Positions 46,023-54,235 of a stretch of DNA of 64,000 nt are shown in pieces (position 1 is the stretch's first letter; the number at the start of each line of letters is the position of its first letter). This DNA comes from Candidatus Caenarcanales bacterium (GTDB lineage: Bacteria; Cyanobacteriota; Vampirovibrionia; LMEP-6097), in NCBI GenBank assembly GCA_013216135.1, contig JABSOS010000015.1:1-64000 (forward strand). The letters run 5' to 3'. The translations under genes were made by a program, and so were the position numbers. The notes beneath the pieces are model-generated. The model ran no database searches. It saw nothing but the letters and a program-made list of their open reading frames with translations, and was not told the origin of the DNA.

Positions 46023-46901
46023 GTGGACTTTGAAGCTTGGAAAGTTTTTTTTACTTTATTACTAGGTTGTAACGGTTTTATTTTTGGTACATTTATGACC
46101 GTTGAAAAAGTCGTAAACGAAAAAACCAAAAACTCAGCTGTGACATGGCTAACTAATAATGATTTATCAGATCAGTATTACAAAGATTGGGGATCCATAT
46201 TTTTAGCAACCTTTGATGGATTATTTACTAAAAAACATTTATCATTGGAATGTTTTAAAAGATCAGCGATTATTTCCTTAACGACTTTTATTTTCGTTTT
46301 TTACCTTTTTGAAAATTTTAAAGATGAGACTGCTACATATCAATTACGTGACCTCGTGATAATGTCTCCTCTTTTTTTTACGGTTAACATTTTTTGGAAT
46401 ATCTTAATTGACTATTTATCGTTACTAGAAACTAGATATATTTTAAGATGGCTCATCAAAAATACATCTCCCCTTAAAGTAACAAGTATTTTATTGCTTG
46501 ACCTATTAGCTACTGGTTTAATTTATTTTATAGGTAGTGTATTATTCTTACTTATACTTATATTCGGTTATGCAAATGAATTAGTGATTTCGATAATTAA
46601 TTATATGACTAAAAGTTTCGATAAAGATGGATTAATAATCTTTTACATTTTAGGATTTTTTTTCATCACAACTTTCTTTACATCAATCTATTTATATTTA
46701 TACCTAATATCTTCCTTTACTATTAAAAACTTAGTAAAACTTAACCCTATATTGAGATTCTTAAAAGAACGCCTCGCAATTGAAAAGCAACCTTTCATCA
46801 GCATGGGCGTTATATTAGTATTATTAATCTCATTAATTGCTTTTATTATAATTTTTTCTATACAACCAATAGTTTTTATTTGGAATATGTTGTTTACCTA
46901 A
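46023..46901 (+). CDS. Integral membrane protein of unknown function
   Basis: 292 residues with about six hydrophobic segments (near 8-25, 82-98, 112-135, 155-185, 205-232 and 262-288). It starts with GTG, the only start in an open frame here. The loop between the first two helices is polar (about 55 residues). No transporter or enzyme signature is seen. Repeat copy 2 follows 47 bases after the stop. The preceding 180 bases (45843-46022) hold no other gene. Confidence 0.7.
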   Translation: MDFEAWKVFFTLLLGCNGFIFGTFMTVEKVVNEKTKNSAVTWLTNNDLSDQYYKDWGSIFLATFDGLFTKKHLSLECFKRSAIISLTTFIFVFYLFENFKDETATYQLRDLVIMSPLFFTVNIFWNILIDYLSLLETRYILRWLIKNTSPLKVTSILLLDLLATGLIYFIGSVLFLLILIFGYANELVISIINYMTKSFDKDGLIIFYILGFFFITTFFTSIYLYLYLISSFTIKNLVKLNPILRFLKERLAIEKQPFISMGVILVLLISLIAFIIIFSIQPIVFIWNMLFT

Positions 46902-46948
46902 AGCAAAATTTTCACGATAAAAATATATACAAAAATTTCAAAAAACAC

Positions 46949-47038
46949 GTTTAAAACTTTTCAAAAATGGGCATAAAATATTTATTGAAACAAAATAGAA
47001 CTTTCAAATGATCCAAGTAATTGGGTCTTTTTTGTTTT
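46949..47038 (+). repeat. Dispersed promoter-hairpin element, copy 2
   Basis: Same layout as copy 1: TTTAAAACTTTTCAAAAATG, box CATAAA in place of CATAAT, then the hairpin GATCCAA-GTAA-TTGGGTC at 47010-47027 and six T. It is closest to copy 1 in the loop (GTAA) and in the stretch before the hairpin. It lies between the membrane gene and the decarboxylase gene, both on the plus strand. Confidence 0.85.
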
Positions 47039-47121
47039 GTAAACGACTTCAAGCAGATAAGCTTATATTGGTAAAAACTTCTAGTATTTGATATAGTGGT
47101 GGAAAAGATAGGGAGCTTAAA

Positions 47122-48288
47122 ATGTCAATTACTCGCAAGAAAGAAATACAAGATTTTGCATCCGAATTAAAAGAAATTAACACTATAGATGAATTCATCT
47201 CAACGATAAGAGAATGGTTTCGTGAAGATACTTATGAATTCAAGACAAAGTACTTAAATGCTGTTAAAAATGTGAATCCTTTTCCAGCAGGTACCGACTC
47301 TAGTGTTAAATACGAATGGAAAAAGCCTAAGAGTGAGGCATTAGATAACTTATGTAATTTTTTTAAAGATTGGTACGAGTGGAACCCTAGTCTTCAAACG
47401 GGATTAGAATATATTCAAAAATTCAGTTGGCTCTATTATGAAAATCAAGATGGTTTAGATTTTGTCACGACTGGCATGGGTTTCCTTATGACTCTAGCCT
47501 TTGTTAAATTAAATGGAACTAAAATGGATTCTTCTGCAAGCAAAGCACTTGTAGATAAATGGATAGATCAGATTGGAAAAGAAGAAATGTCCAAATATAT
47601 TATTCCAGAAGGCGGCTACAAAAATTTCAATGAATTTTTCGCAAGAGAATTAAAAACCCCTAGAACAATTAGTTCTCCAGATGATGAGTCTATAGTGGTG
47701 TCACCAGCAGATGCAATTGTAAACATGATAGATGACAGCTTAACTGTAAGCAAAAAGTTAGATGTCAAAACTCAAAAGTTAAGTGTAGAGGAATTATTAG
47801 ATAATTCTCCACATGCAAGCTCCTTTGAAGGAGGAACCGCTATATCTAATATTTTAATGCCCACTGTTTATCATCGCTATCATGCACCAGTAAGTGGTCA
47901 AGTTATTGAATCAAATGAAGATGTTACAGGAATTTACTTCGGTATTCAAGATTTCCCTAAACTCATAAATGGTGGAAATGTCGGCTATGGCTATGATTAC
48001 AGCATATTCGAACATTTTAGAAGAGGCTATTTAATCATCGAAACTAAAGATTACGGTAAAGTTGCAATGATCCCTGTAGGTTTAAACACTATATCCTCAG
48101 TCATTTTCCACTCAAAATTCAAAAAAATTGAGTCTGGTGATAAAACACATGAAATCAAAAAAGGTGAAGAAGTAGGTTACTTCCAGTATGGAGGCTCTTT
48201 AAATATATTGTTGTTTGAAAAAGGGGTATTTCCAGCTATTAGAATCCCACAAGGACAAATGATAGGTACTATGAATAAGATTCAATAG
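47122..48288 (+). CDS. psd: Phosphatidylserine decarboxylase
   Basis: Converts phosphatidylserine to phosphatidylethanolamine using a pyruvoyl group made by self-cleavage. The 388 residues contain FNEFFARELK near 172, SPADA near 193, TVYHRYHAPVSGQV near 250 and the processing site YGGSLNIL near 356-363, with Ser359 as the expected pyruvoyl source. The site is GGS instead of the LGST of classical bacterial enzymes, as in a separate clade that also includes eukaryotic and other bacterial members. It has a longer, non-membrane N-terminus and a good GGGAG ribosome site. Being in the accessory region, it may not be the housekeeping copy. Confidence 0.85.
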   Translation: MSITRKKEIQDFASELKEINTIDEFISTIREWFREDTYEFKTKYLNAVKNVNPFPAGTDSSVKYEWKKPKSEALDNLCNFFKDWYEWNPSLQTGLEYIQKFSWLYYENQDGLDFVTTGMGFLMTLAFVKLNGTKMDSSASKALVDKWIDQIGKEEMSKYIIPEGGYKNFNEFFARELKTPRTISSPDDESIVVSPADAIVNMIDDSLTVSKKLDVKTQKLSVEELLDNSPHASSFEGGTAISNILMPTVYHRYHAPVSGQVIESNEDVTGIYFGIQDFPKLINGGNVGYGYDYSIFEHFRRGYLIIETKDYGKVAMIPVGLNTISSVIFHSKFKKIESGDKTHEIKKGEEVGYFQYGGSLNILLFEKGVFPAIRIPQGQMIGTMNKIQ

Positions 48289-48380
48289 TCTGAACATAAG
48301 CCTCAAAGCATTCAACTTAATATCAAACCTTTAAACATCTTATCTTTATAATAGTGTATTTACACACACGGAGTAGAGTG

Positions 48381-49343
48381 ATGAAAAGATTTAAAGAATT
48401 GATGGCAAGACCTAGACTTGCCTTTAAGGTGTTTGGTCAATATTTAAGTATGTTTGACTATTCAAAAGCTAATGCTAGTATTGCAATAAACTCAAGTAGT
48501 AACTTTGAGAATAAAAATTTATCAAAAGTTATTTATAATCCTGAAGAGCAATTGGGAAAAGTTAGTCTAGAAAATAAAAATATAAAATTAGCTCAAAATA
48601 TACATCCCCAGGTTCAAAACCCTATGAATGTAAATTTCCCACCAGCTAATGATAGCAGCAGAATTCAAAATACAGAACAGAGTGTTAGAAAAGAAGCTAT
48701 TGAACTTAATGATAAAGAATTCCAGTAAATCCTCAACTATATTAAAAGTGGAAATGCAAAATCACCGATTGAAGCTCTAGAACTGTATGCAAAAAAACAA
48801 GGTATTGATTTAGAAAAAAATGAGCTGAAAATCAATGCAATTTCTCTTGCAAACTTACTTGATGTACAAGCTTCAGCAAATATAGACAACAGCACAACTT
48901 CCAAACCAGGTTCTTCAGTTGAACCTCAACACAACACATCAAATAATGCTGGTGACCTTGGTACAGGTTTTTCAGTAGGAAGTAACTCTCAAAATACTTC
49001 ACAAGTAATAGTTCCTCAACCCAATATAACTAGCCCCGAAAATAATATTTCCAGTCAGCAATTAAGAGTTGCAGCAAACCTAGTAAGAGCGAGTGCAAAT
49101 GCTGAGCAAAATATTAGTTTATCAATAGATAAAAACTCCGGTTCACTAGTATTTAAAACCGAAAAAAATATAAATTCAAGTGCTATAGAAATTGACGCTA
49201 ATGGTAACTTAAAACCTGGAAATATTAATGCAAATGGTGAGTTCACAGGAGATACTAGCATCAGCTTAGAGTCAAGCATTCGAGCAATTTTATTTAGATC
49301 AAATACGACAGATTCAATTGAAGTCGTTCCTAAAGATGAATAA
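48381..49343 (+). pseudogene. Unknown gene interrupted by an in-frame TAA
   Basis: ATG at 48381 (GGAG about 8 bases before) opens a frame that stops at TAA 48726-48728. The same frame, with no shift, is then open for another 204 codons to TAA 49341-49343, with normal codon use (NYIKSGNAKSPIEALELYAK and on to EVVPKDE). So a single substitution (for example CAA or AAA to TAA) explains it. The reconstructed ~320-residue protein is Asn/Ser-rich with no signal peptide. It is followed after 18 bases by the next gene, with which it may form an operon. Confidence 0.7.
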
Positions 49344-49361
49344 ATAGGTAGTGAAAACATT

Positions 49362-50642
49362 ATGGTAACTATACTTGAGACATTCAAGCCTTTCAGACAG
49401 AGCAATTCATTTTCAAATAATGAGCAATTAATTGCTAGATCTTTTATAAATGAAACTAGCAAATATAATAATCTCACTCAAAAGCACGCTATAGAGCTAG
49501 CACTTAATCGCTTATCCAAAGGAGAAGACATTGACATTGCTTTAATCTTAGTTGCTTCAATAGACGCTAATTCAGAAACAGAAACCTATCAATTTAAAAG
49601 AGGAATAGAAAACATTCTTAATGCTAAATCAAACAGACAGCGACCTCAACAAAATAAAGTCCTAGCAGTAAGTATCAATCTTGATAGTGACACCAATAGA
49701 AAGTTTTTAAAGCAAATAGCTAAAAATAGCAATAGTAAAATTAGCAAAACAGGCTTAGAAGCTTTACAGAATAATGATTTAGAAAAAGTCTATCTGCTTA
49801 TTGATAAATCTTTAGACTCTAAATCTAAATTAAACATCCTCACTCCAAGCGAGTTTGTAAATTATAGTAATGTACCTGAGGAAAGAGATTCTGAGCTTAG
49901 AATATCAACTGGAGAAAGTCAGAGTCAAGAAAGCCCAAGAAATCTACTCAGCAACGCTAGATTAAAACTTCATTCAAATACCTCAGTACCTTTATCTGTA
50001 ATTGAATCTATAGGAAAAAGTTTTAAAAGTAACCCTGAAGATTCTGATTTCAAAGCTGGAATAAGAGCTATATTAGGTGAGGATTCTAAAAATAAAGCTG
50101 TAAAAGTTTATTTAGATAAAAATCATAGAGAGTTTGGAGTTGCCTATAGTGCAGTATCTGAATCGTCAGGACTTGTTACTAGTTTTGAATTAGGAAAGCA
50201 GCAAGCTGTTTACCTTTTTTCAATTAACGAAAATAATGAATTGATAGCAGAGCTAGAAAAGAATGAACAGAAATTAGAAATTAACTTTAATGATCAAGCC
50301 TCAAGACAAACTCTTGATACCATCGCCAAATATATTTCTGAGAATTCAGGTGAACTTAATAATTTAAATATAGATAAACTAAATAGTGAAATTAGTAAGT
50401 ATGGTTTCACTGTGAAGATTAATGAGCTTGACAATAAACCTAGCTTAGAACTAAGCCATATATCTGGCTCTATAGATAATGATAAAGTCAATGCTTATAG
50501 AATAGCTGTTGATTACCAGACTAGTGGTGATAATCCAAATTTGAAACTCAAATTCACTTTACTGAATAATAATTTAGGGACAGAGGTGGAGCTTGACTCA
50601 GATGCACAATATAACTTTGAAATTTTATATAATATTTTTTAA
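49362..50642 (+). CDS. Unknown protein, Asn/Ser-rich
   Basis: 426 residues, no motif recognised. It alternates short helical segments with beta-rich stretches near the C-terminus (DNPNLKLKFTLLNNNLGTEV). The N-terminus is polar (MVTILETFKPFRQSNSFSNN) and there is no signal or membrane segment. It starts 18 bases after the gene with the internal stop, on the same strand, and is intact. Repeat copy 3 begins 7 bases after its stop. Function unknown. Confidence 0.65.
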   Translation: MVTILETFKPFRQSNSFSNNEQLIARSFINETSKYNNLTQKHAIELALNRLSKGEDIDIALILVASIDANSETETYQFKRGIENILNAKSNRQRPQQNKVLAVSINLDSDTNRKFLKQIAKNSNSKISKTGLEALQNNDLEKVYLLIDKSLDSKSKLNILTPSEFVNYSNVPEERDSELRISTGESQSQESPRNLLSNARLKLHSNTSVPLSVIESIGKSFKSNPEDSDFKAGIRAILGEDSKNKAVKVYLDKNHREFGVAYSAVSESSGLVTSFELGKQQAVYLFSINENNELIAELEKNEQKLEINFNDQASRQTLDTIAKYISENSGELNNLNIDKLNSEISKYGFTVKINELDNKPSLELSHISGSIDNDKVNAYRIAVDYQTSGDNPNLKLKFTLLNNNLGTEVELDSDAQYNFEILYNIF

Positions 50643-50648
50643 AAAGAT

Positions 50649-50740
50649 GTTTAGAACTTTTCAAATCTGGGCATAATATATTTATCGAAATAAAATAAAG
50701 TTTTCAAATTGATCCAAGAAATTGGGTCTTTTTTGTTTTT
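50649..50740 (+). repeat. Dispersed promoter-hairpin element, copy 3
   Basis: Layout as in copy 1, with TTTAGAACTTTTCAAATCTG, an intact CATAAT box, and the hairpin GATCCAA-GAAA-TTGGGTC at 50711-50728 with six T. The loop GAAA and the text before the box match copy 4, so copies 3 and 4 form one pair and copies 1 and 2 another. It lies between convergent genes. Confidence 0.85.
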
Positions 50741-50767
50741 ATATTTAATTTTAAGCATAGTCAAGCT

Positions 50768-51952
50768 CTATACTAAACTAATATGCGAGAAAGGGAAAAC
50801 AGTTAAATCTGTTCTCTCTTGAACATTTTGCCCACCATAAACCAGTACTCTTTGTTTACATTCATTTGGAAAGAGTTTAGATAAATAATCTAAAGAACTC
50901 CACAAACTTTCTTTAATTGTTTCCGAATATTTAATCTCTACAGCTGTAAATTTTGAAGCATCTCTTAAAATCAGGTCAACTTCTTTACTTTTATCTCTAT
51001 AAAAATTCAAATTATTGGTTTTCCCCTGATTAAATCTTGCTTTCAAAAACTCCATAACAATCATATTTTCAAACAAATTTCCCTTAAGAGGATGACTACT
51101 CACATGTCCTTCACTTTCAATATCAAGTAAAAAGCTAGCAAGCCCAGTGTCATAAAAGTAAATTTTTGGAGACTTAATAAGCCTTTTATTTATATTTGCG
51201 TGATATGGCTCCAGGCGAAATAAGATATAACTCGCCTCCAAAATTGATATCCATCTCTCGACTGTCGATGCATCTATGCCAACATCATTACTAATACTTT
51301 CTTTATTAAGCAATTGACCAGTTCTTGCAGCACATGCGCGTAGGAATTTACGAAATAAGCTTATGTTTTCGATTTGTGATAATTGATTTAAATCTCTTTC
51401 TAAATAAGTCCGAACATAGTCAGCATAAAATCTTGAAGGGTTTATTTTATCCTTAAAAATGGCAGGATAAAAACCGTTATAAATAAGGAAGTCCTTATCG
51501 TAAAGTTTATTTTTAAAGTCCTTTACTTCTTTTGTTCTCTTGGATGAGTAAATTTCACTTAAACTACAAGGTAATAAATTAATAATACTAGTTCTTCCCG
51601 CAAGAGATTGACTTATATTTTGCATCATTGAAAACTGTTGAGAACCAGTTAAAATAAATTGGGCTTTTTTATCTCGGTTCTCATCAACTTTTACTTGAAT
51701 ATAGGACATTAGATTTGGTACATGTTGAATTTCATCAATAATTGCACCATCTTCAAGTGGCTTTAAGAAAGCCTTTGGGTCACTTTGGGCAAAATCTCTT
51801 AACTCTAAATCCTCTAAATTAAAGTAAGGTTTTGCTTTGAAAAAATGTTTTGCAAGAAAAGTCTTTCCAGTTTGTCTAGGACCTGTAATGGTAATCACTG
51901 GATATTGGCTTGAAATTTCATTTAAATGTATTTCTATATCTCTTTTAATCAT
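50768..51952 (-). CDS. AAA ATPase with DUF4143 domain
   Basis: A 394-residue AAA_14/DUF4143 protein: Walker A TGPRQTGKTFLAK near 24-34, Walker B in GAIIDEIQHVP near 70, sensor FILTGSQQF near 100, and a C-terminal DUF4143 nuclease-like region with LPCSLSEI, YFYDTGLASFLL and VDLILRD-FTAVEIKYSET (a PD-(D/E)xK-like pattern). Such genes are common in mobile and accessory regions; their role is debated (possible toxin, defence or transposition ATPase). It is bracketed by repeat copies 3 and 4, and an 18-bp inverted repeat lies just before its start. Confidence 0.88.
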   Translation of the reverse strand: MIKRDIEIHLNEISSQYPVITITGPRQTGKTFLAKHFFKAKPYFNLEDLELRDFAQSDPKAFLKPLEDGAIIDEIQHVPNLMSYIQVKVDENRDKKAQFILTGSQQFSMMQNISQSLAGRTSIINLLPCSLSEIYSSKRTKEVKDFKNKLYDKDFLIYNGFYPAIFKDKINPSRFYADYVRTYLERDLNQLSQIENISLFRKFLRACAARTGQLLNKESISNDVGIDASTVERWISILEASYILFRLEPYHANINKRLIKSPKIYFYDTGLASFLLDIESEGHVSSHPLKGNLFENMIVMEFLKARFNQGKTNNLNFYRDKSKEVDLILRDASKFTAVEIKYSETIKESLWSSLDYLSKLFPNECKQRVLVYGGQNVQERTDLTVFPFSHISLV

Positions 51953-51962
51953 TAGTTACTTT

Positions 51963-52017
51963 ATACCACAATTGGACAAATCAGGGATCAAGTCCTTGTT
52001 TTGTCCAATCGTGGTAT
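51963..52017. promoter_or_regulatory. 18-bp inverted repeat upstream of the AAA ATPase
   Basis: ATACCACAATTGGACAAA at 51963-51980 is matched in inverted order by 52000-52017 with one mismatch, around a 19-base centre. It begins 11 bases before the ATPase start codon (minus strand). It may be an operator for self-control, a promoter-embedded hairpin, or the terminal repeat of a small element. Confidence 0.6.
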
Positions 52018-52056
52018 CTCGAATTCGAAAAGCTCAATACTCACCTTTTAAAGTAA

Positions 52057-52221
52057 GCTATTTTATCTGCTCAATTCGGTAAAGGGAAAACTTGGTTTAT
52101 TAAGAAATTTTTCACAGAAAGCAAGTATAAAAAGGACATCTTTGAATTAATCAAATACGATATTTTACTTGAGATCAATTCAAAATATCAAGCAATTAGA
52201 ACTTTTCAAATCTGGGCATAA
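52057..52221 (+). pseudogene. Remnant of a P-loop ATPase gene
   Basis: An open plus-strand stretch of 54 codons, without a start codon, reads AILSAQFGKGKTWFIKKFF and then helical, Lys/Asp-rich sequence to TAA at 52219-52221. GKGKT is a Walker A site preceded by a beta strand, in a wording like KAP-family or related P-loop ATPases. A TAA directly precedes it, and the frame runs into repeat copy 4, so only a fragment survives. Confidence 0.45.
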
Positions 52222-52285
52222 TATATTTATCGAAACAAAATATAGCTTTTAAGTGATCCAAGAAATTGGGTCTTTTTTGTTTTTT
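52194..52285 (+). repeat. Dispersed promoter-hairpin element, copy 4
   Basis: Starts at AATTAGAACTTTTCAAATCT, box CATAAT, hairpin GATCCAA-GAAA-TTGGGTC at 52255-52272 and six T. It replaces the end of the ATPase remnant and lies between that and the convergent gene at 52313. With copy 3 it brackets the DUF4143 ATPase in direct orientation. Confidence 0.85.
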
Positions 52286-52312
52286 AAAAGATACATTACA
52301 TCCAATAAAAGG

Positions 52313-53197
52313 TTAATCAGGAATATTGATCTTAGTTTCTTGCCCCGGACGTCCTATCCTTAAACTTTGAACCTCACCATTTTTAACACTAAAAACTATT
52401 CTATCCTGTCCATTCCCTTGATATTTTTGAAAAACTAGTTCTTCCTTAGCTGGAAAAATTTTTCCTTTCCTCTTTCTTTCTGGAGAGTTTGTTTGCTTTA
52501 AATGAAGTCTATCTATATTCGAATAACCACCAAAACCATAATTTGTCTCAAAAATTGATTTATCTTTTTTGTCTAGTTTTGTAAGCACTTCACCTACATC
52601 ATTAGTATTTGTTTCAACTCCAAGATTGTATGACAATCTTGGTACATCCCCTGATAAATTTTTATATGCTTTAAAAATCGTTGCACCATTTTCATTAAAA
52701 ATCAAATTCAAGGATCTATTTTTTGGATCAAGTTCGAATTCATCTATGTAAGCTTTAGTCACATCATCTTGCAGCTGTGTAGTTTCATGCATAAGTATAT
52801 TTACAGCTAAATGAATTTTATCTCGCTCTTCACTTAGTAATAGATCTTTTACAAAGTCATAATTTATATAGGTGTATCCAGTAGGGGTTTGATATGTTTG
52901 ATCAATTGGAATTCTCGCTGTTTTAGCCATAGTTCCATTTTTAATGATTGCTCCATCTAAATATTTATCATTTCCAGAAGATGGTTCAAAACTATTTCCT
53001 CCTGGTTCAACTTCAGCAGCAAGTACTCTAGGTATACTAATTTCCCCAGGTTTATTATCTCTTATATTTAATGCAGCAGGAGCAACATAAGCAAATTCAA
53101 GAATCTCCTTGAAATTTTGAGTTGGAGGCTGTTGATTATTGAGATATTGAGCAGCCCTAACTGCTTGTTTTAATGGACCAGAAAACACCACAATCAA
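52313..53197 (-). CDS. Unknown protein with a metalloprotease-like HExxQ stretch
   Basis: 294 residues. The N-terminus is weakly hydrophobic (MIVVFSGPLKQAV), not a clear signal. A Tyr/Pro/Thr-rich part follows (QTYQTPTGYTYINYDFV), then a helix ILMHETTQLQDD near 135-146 that looks like HExxH with the second His replaced by Gln. The C-terminus is a beta-rich segment (EELVFQKYQGNGQDRIVFSV). If it was a metallopeptidase it may now be inactive. No family recognised. It is the last gene before the ATP-grasp cluster. Confidence 0.6.
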   Translation of the reverse strand: MIVVFSGPLKQAVRAAQYLNNQQPPTQNFKEILEFAYVAPAALNIRDNKPGEISIPRVLAAEVEPGGNSFEPSSGNDKYLDGAIIKNGTMAKTARIPIDQTYQTPTGYTYINYDFVKDLLLSEERDKIHLAVNILMHETTQLQDDVTKAYIDEFELDPKNRSLNLIFNENGATIFKAYKNLSGDVPRLSYNLGVETNTNDVGEVLTKLDKKDKSIFETNYGFGGYSNIDRLHLKQTNSPERKRKGKIFPAKEELVFQKYQGNGQDRIVFSVKNGEVQSLRIGRPGQETKINIPD

Positions 53198-53239
53198 GAT
53201 AATAGTATAAGTCTTATATTGATTTCTTTTTTTTGCAGA

Positions 53240-54235
53240 TTAAGTAAAACTAAACTCCTTTAAAGCAAAAAACGAGTTATAAATAGCCTCATCAACTTCA
53301 TTTAACTTCATCTGAAAATCATCAATAAACTCATGCAAGCCGATAGCTAAAATATTTTTAGTATCATTCGAATCAAGCATATACTTAAGATCCTTCATTC
53401 TTCTTTCAGCTGGAATCTCAGATGAAGACTTAGAATTTTTACAGGATTTTATCCCTTCATCTTCTTTAATAATCGCAATAATTTTATTCAAAGAATTAAA
53501 AGCTTCATTTACACAGAAGGACATTGAGCGAGGGAAATCTCTGTCATAGATTAAGAACTCAGAAACATTTTCATAATTAATCCTATGATATTTTTGCCTA
53601 TACATCTGAAAAGCATTTACAGACTTAAGTACCGCACCCCACTCGATAGCATCATAAGGACTATCCACATAAGTAGGGTTAGGGAGTAAAGAAAAATACT
53701 TAACGTCTAAAAGCCTAGCTATTTTATCTGCCCTTTCTAGATACTGAGCTAGCTTTAGAAAATGCCATGCCTGATCATGTGTTAAAGAATTATGAATCAA
53801 ACCAATAATCTGATTATTATAAGCTTTAATAGCTTTATAGAAATCCTGAAGCTCACTATGTTTCTTTTTCTTCGCTTCGTCTTTTACATAGTAGTAAAGT
53901 TCATTTGTAACTTCCCATTGTTCAGTAGGAATAATCTCTCTAACCGTCCTTGCATTCTCCCTGGCGTTTTTCACACAAGAGATTATTGAATTAGGATTCT
54001 CTTCATCAAAGCTTAAAAACTTAATTACACTTTTCTCATCTGATTTTTTATATCTTTCAAAGAACAATTTATCATCACCACTAGCAAATATAAGTGGTCC
54101 CCATTGAGTTGGTTCATCCGTCGCAGCCTTTTCAAGCATTAGAAAGTAATTAACATTTATAAACCTAGAGATACTATCAAGCCTCTCTAAGTATCTACTC
54201 ATCCAGTAAATAGAATTAGCAACACGACTTAGCAT
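53240..54235 (-). CDS. Alpha-E domain protein (DUF403)
   Basis: 331 residues, all helical, with the family opening MLSRVANSIYWMSRYLERLDS, the internal repeat LKLAQYLERADKIARLLDVKY near 165 and an end rich in Glu and Phe. The domain name comes from its conserved helices and Glu residues. It is always found beside a circularly permuted ATP-grasp, as here (7-base overlap), and is thought to assist it in forming peptide-like bonds. It is the last gene of the minus-strand part of the cluster. Confidence 0.92.
   Translation of the reverse strand: MLSRVANSIYWMSRYLERLDSISRFINVNYFLMLEKAATDEPTQWGPLIFASGDDKLFFERYKKSDEKSVIKFLSFDEENPNSIISCVKNARENARTVREIIPTEQWEVTNELYYYVKDEAKKKKHSELQDFYKAIKAYNNQIIGLIHNSLTHDQAWHFLKLAQYLERADKIARLLDVKYFSLLPNPTYVDSPYDAIEWGAVLKSVNAFQMYRQKYHRINYENVSEFLIYDRDFPRSMSFCVNEAFNSLNKIIAIIKEDEGIKSCKNSKSSSEIPAERRMKDLKYMLDSNDTKNILAIGLHEFIDDFQMKLNEVDEAIYNSFFALKEFSFT

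Noticed and set aside
45537-48728. TAA recoding (readthrough as an amino acid) to explain the two in-frame TAA codons
   Set aside because: TAA ends many intact conserved genes here (dnaX, gpmI, fumC), so a general recoding is excluded.
44153-52285. CRISPR array made of the four repeats
   Set aside because: Copies are kilobases apart, not regularly spaced, and contain a terminator-like hairpin; no cas genes are present.
44153-52285. Insertion sequences
   Set aside because: No transposase frame, no terminal inverted repeats and no target duplications around the ~90-nt units.
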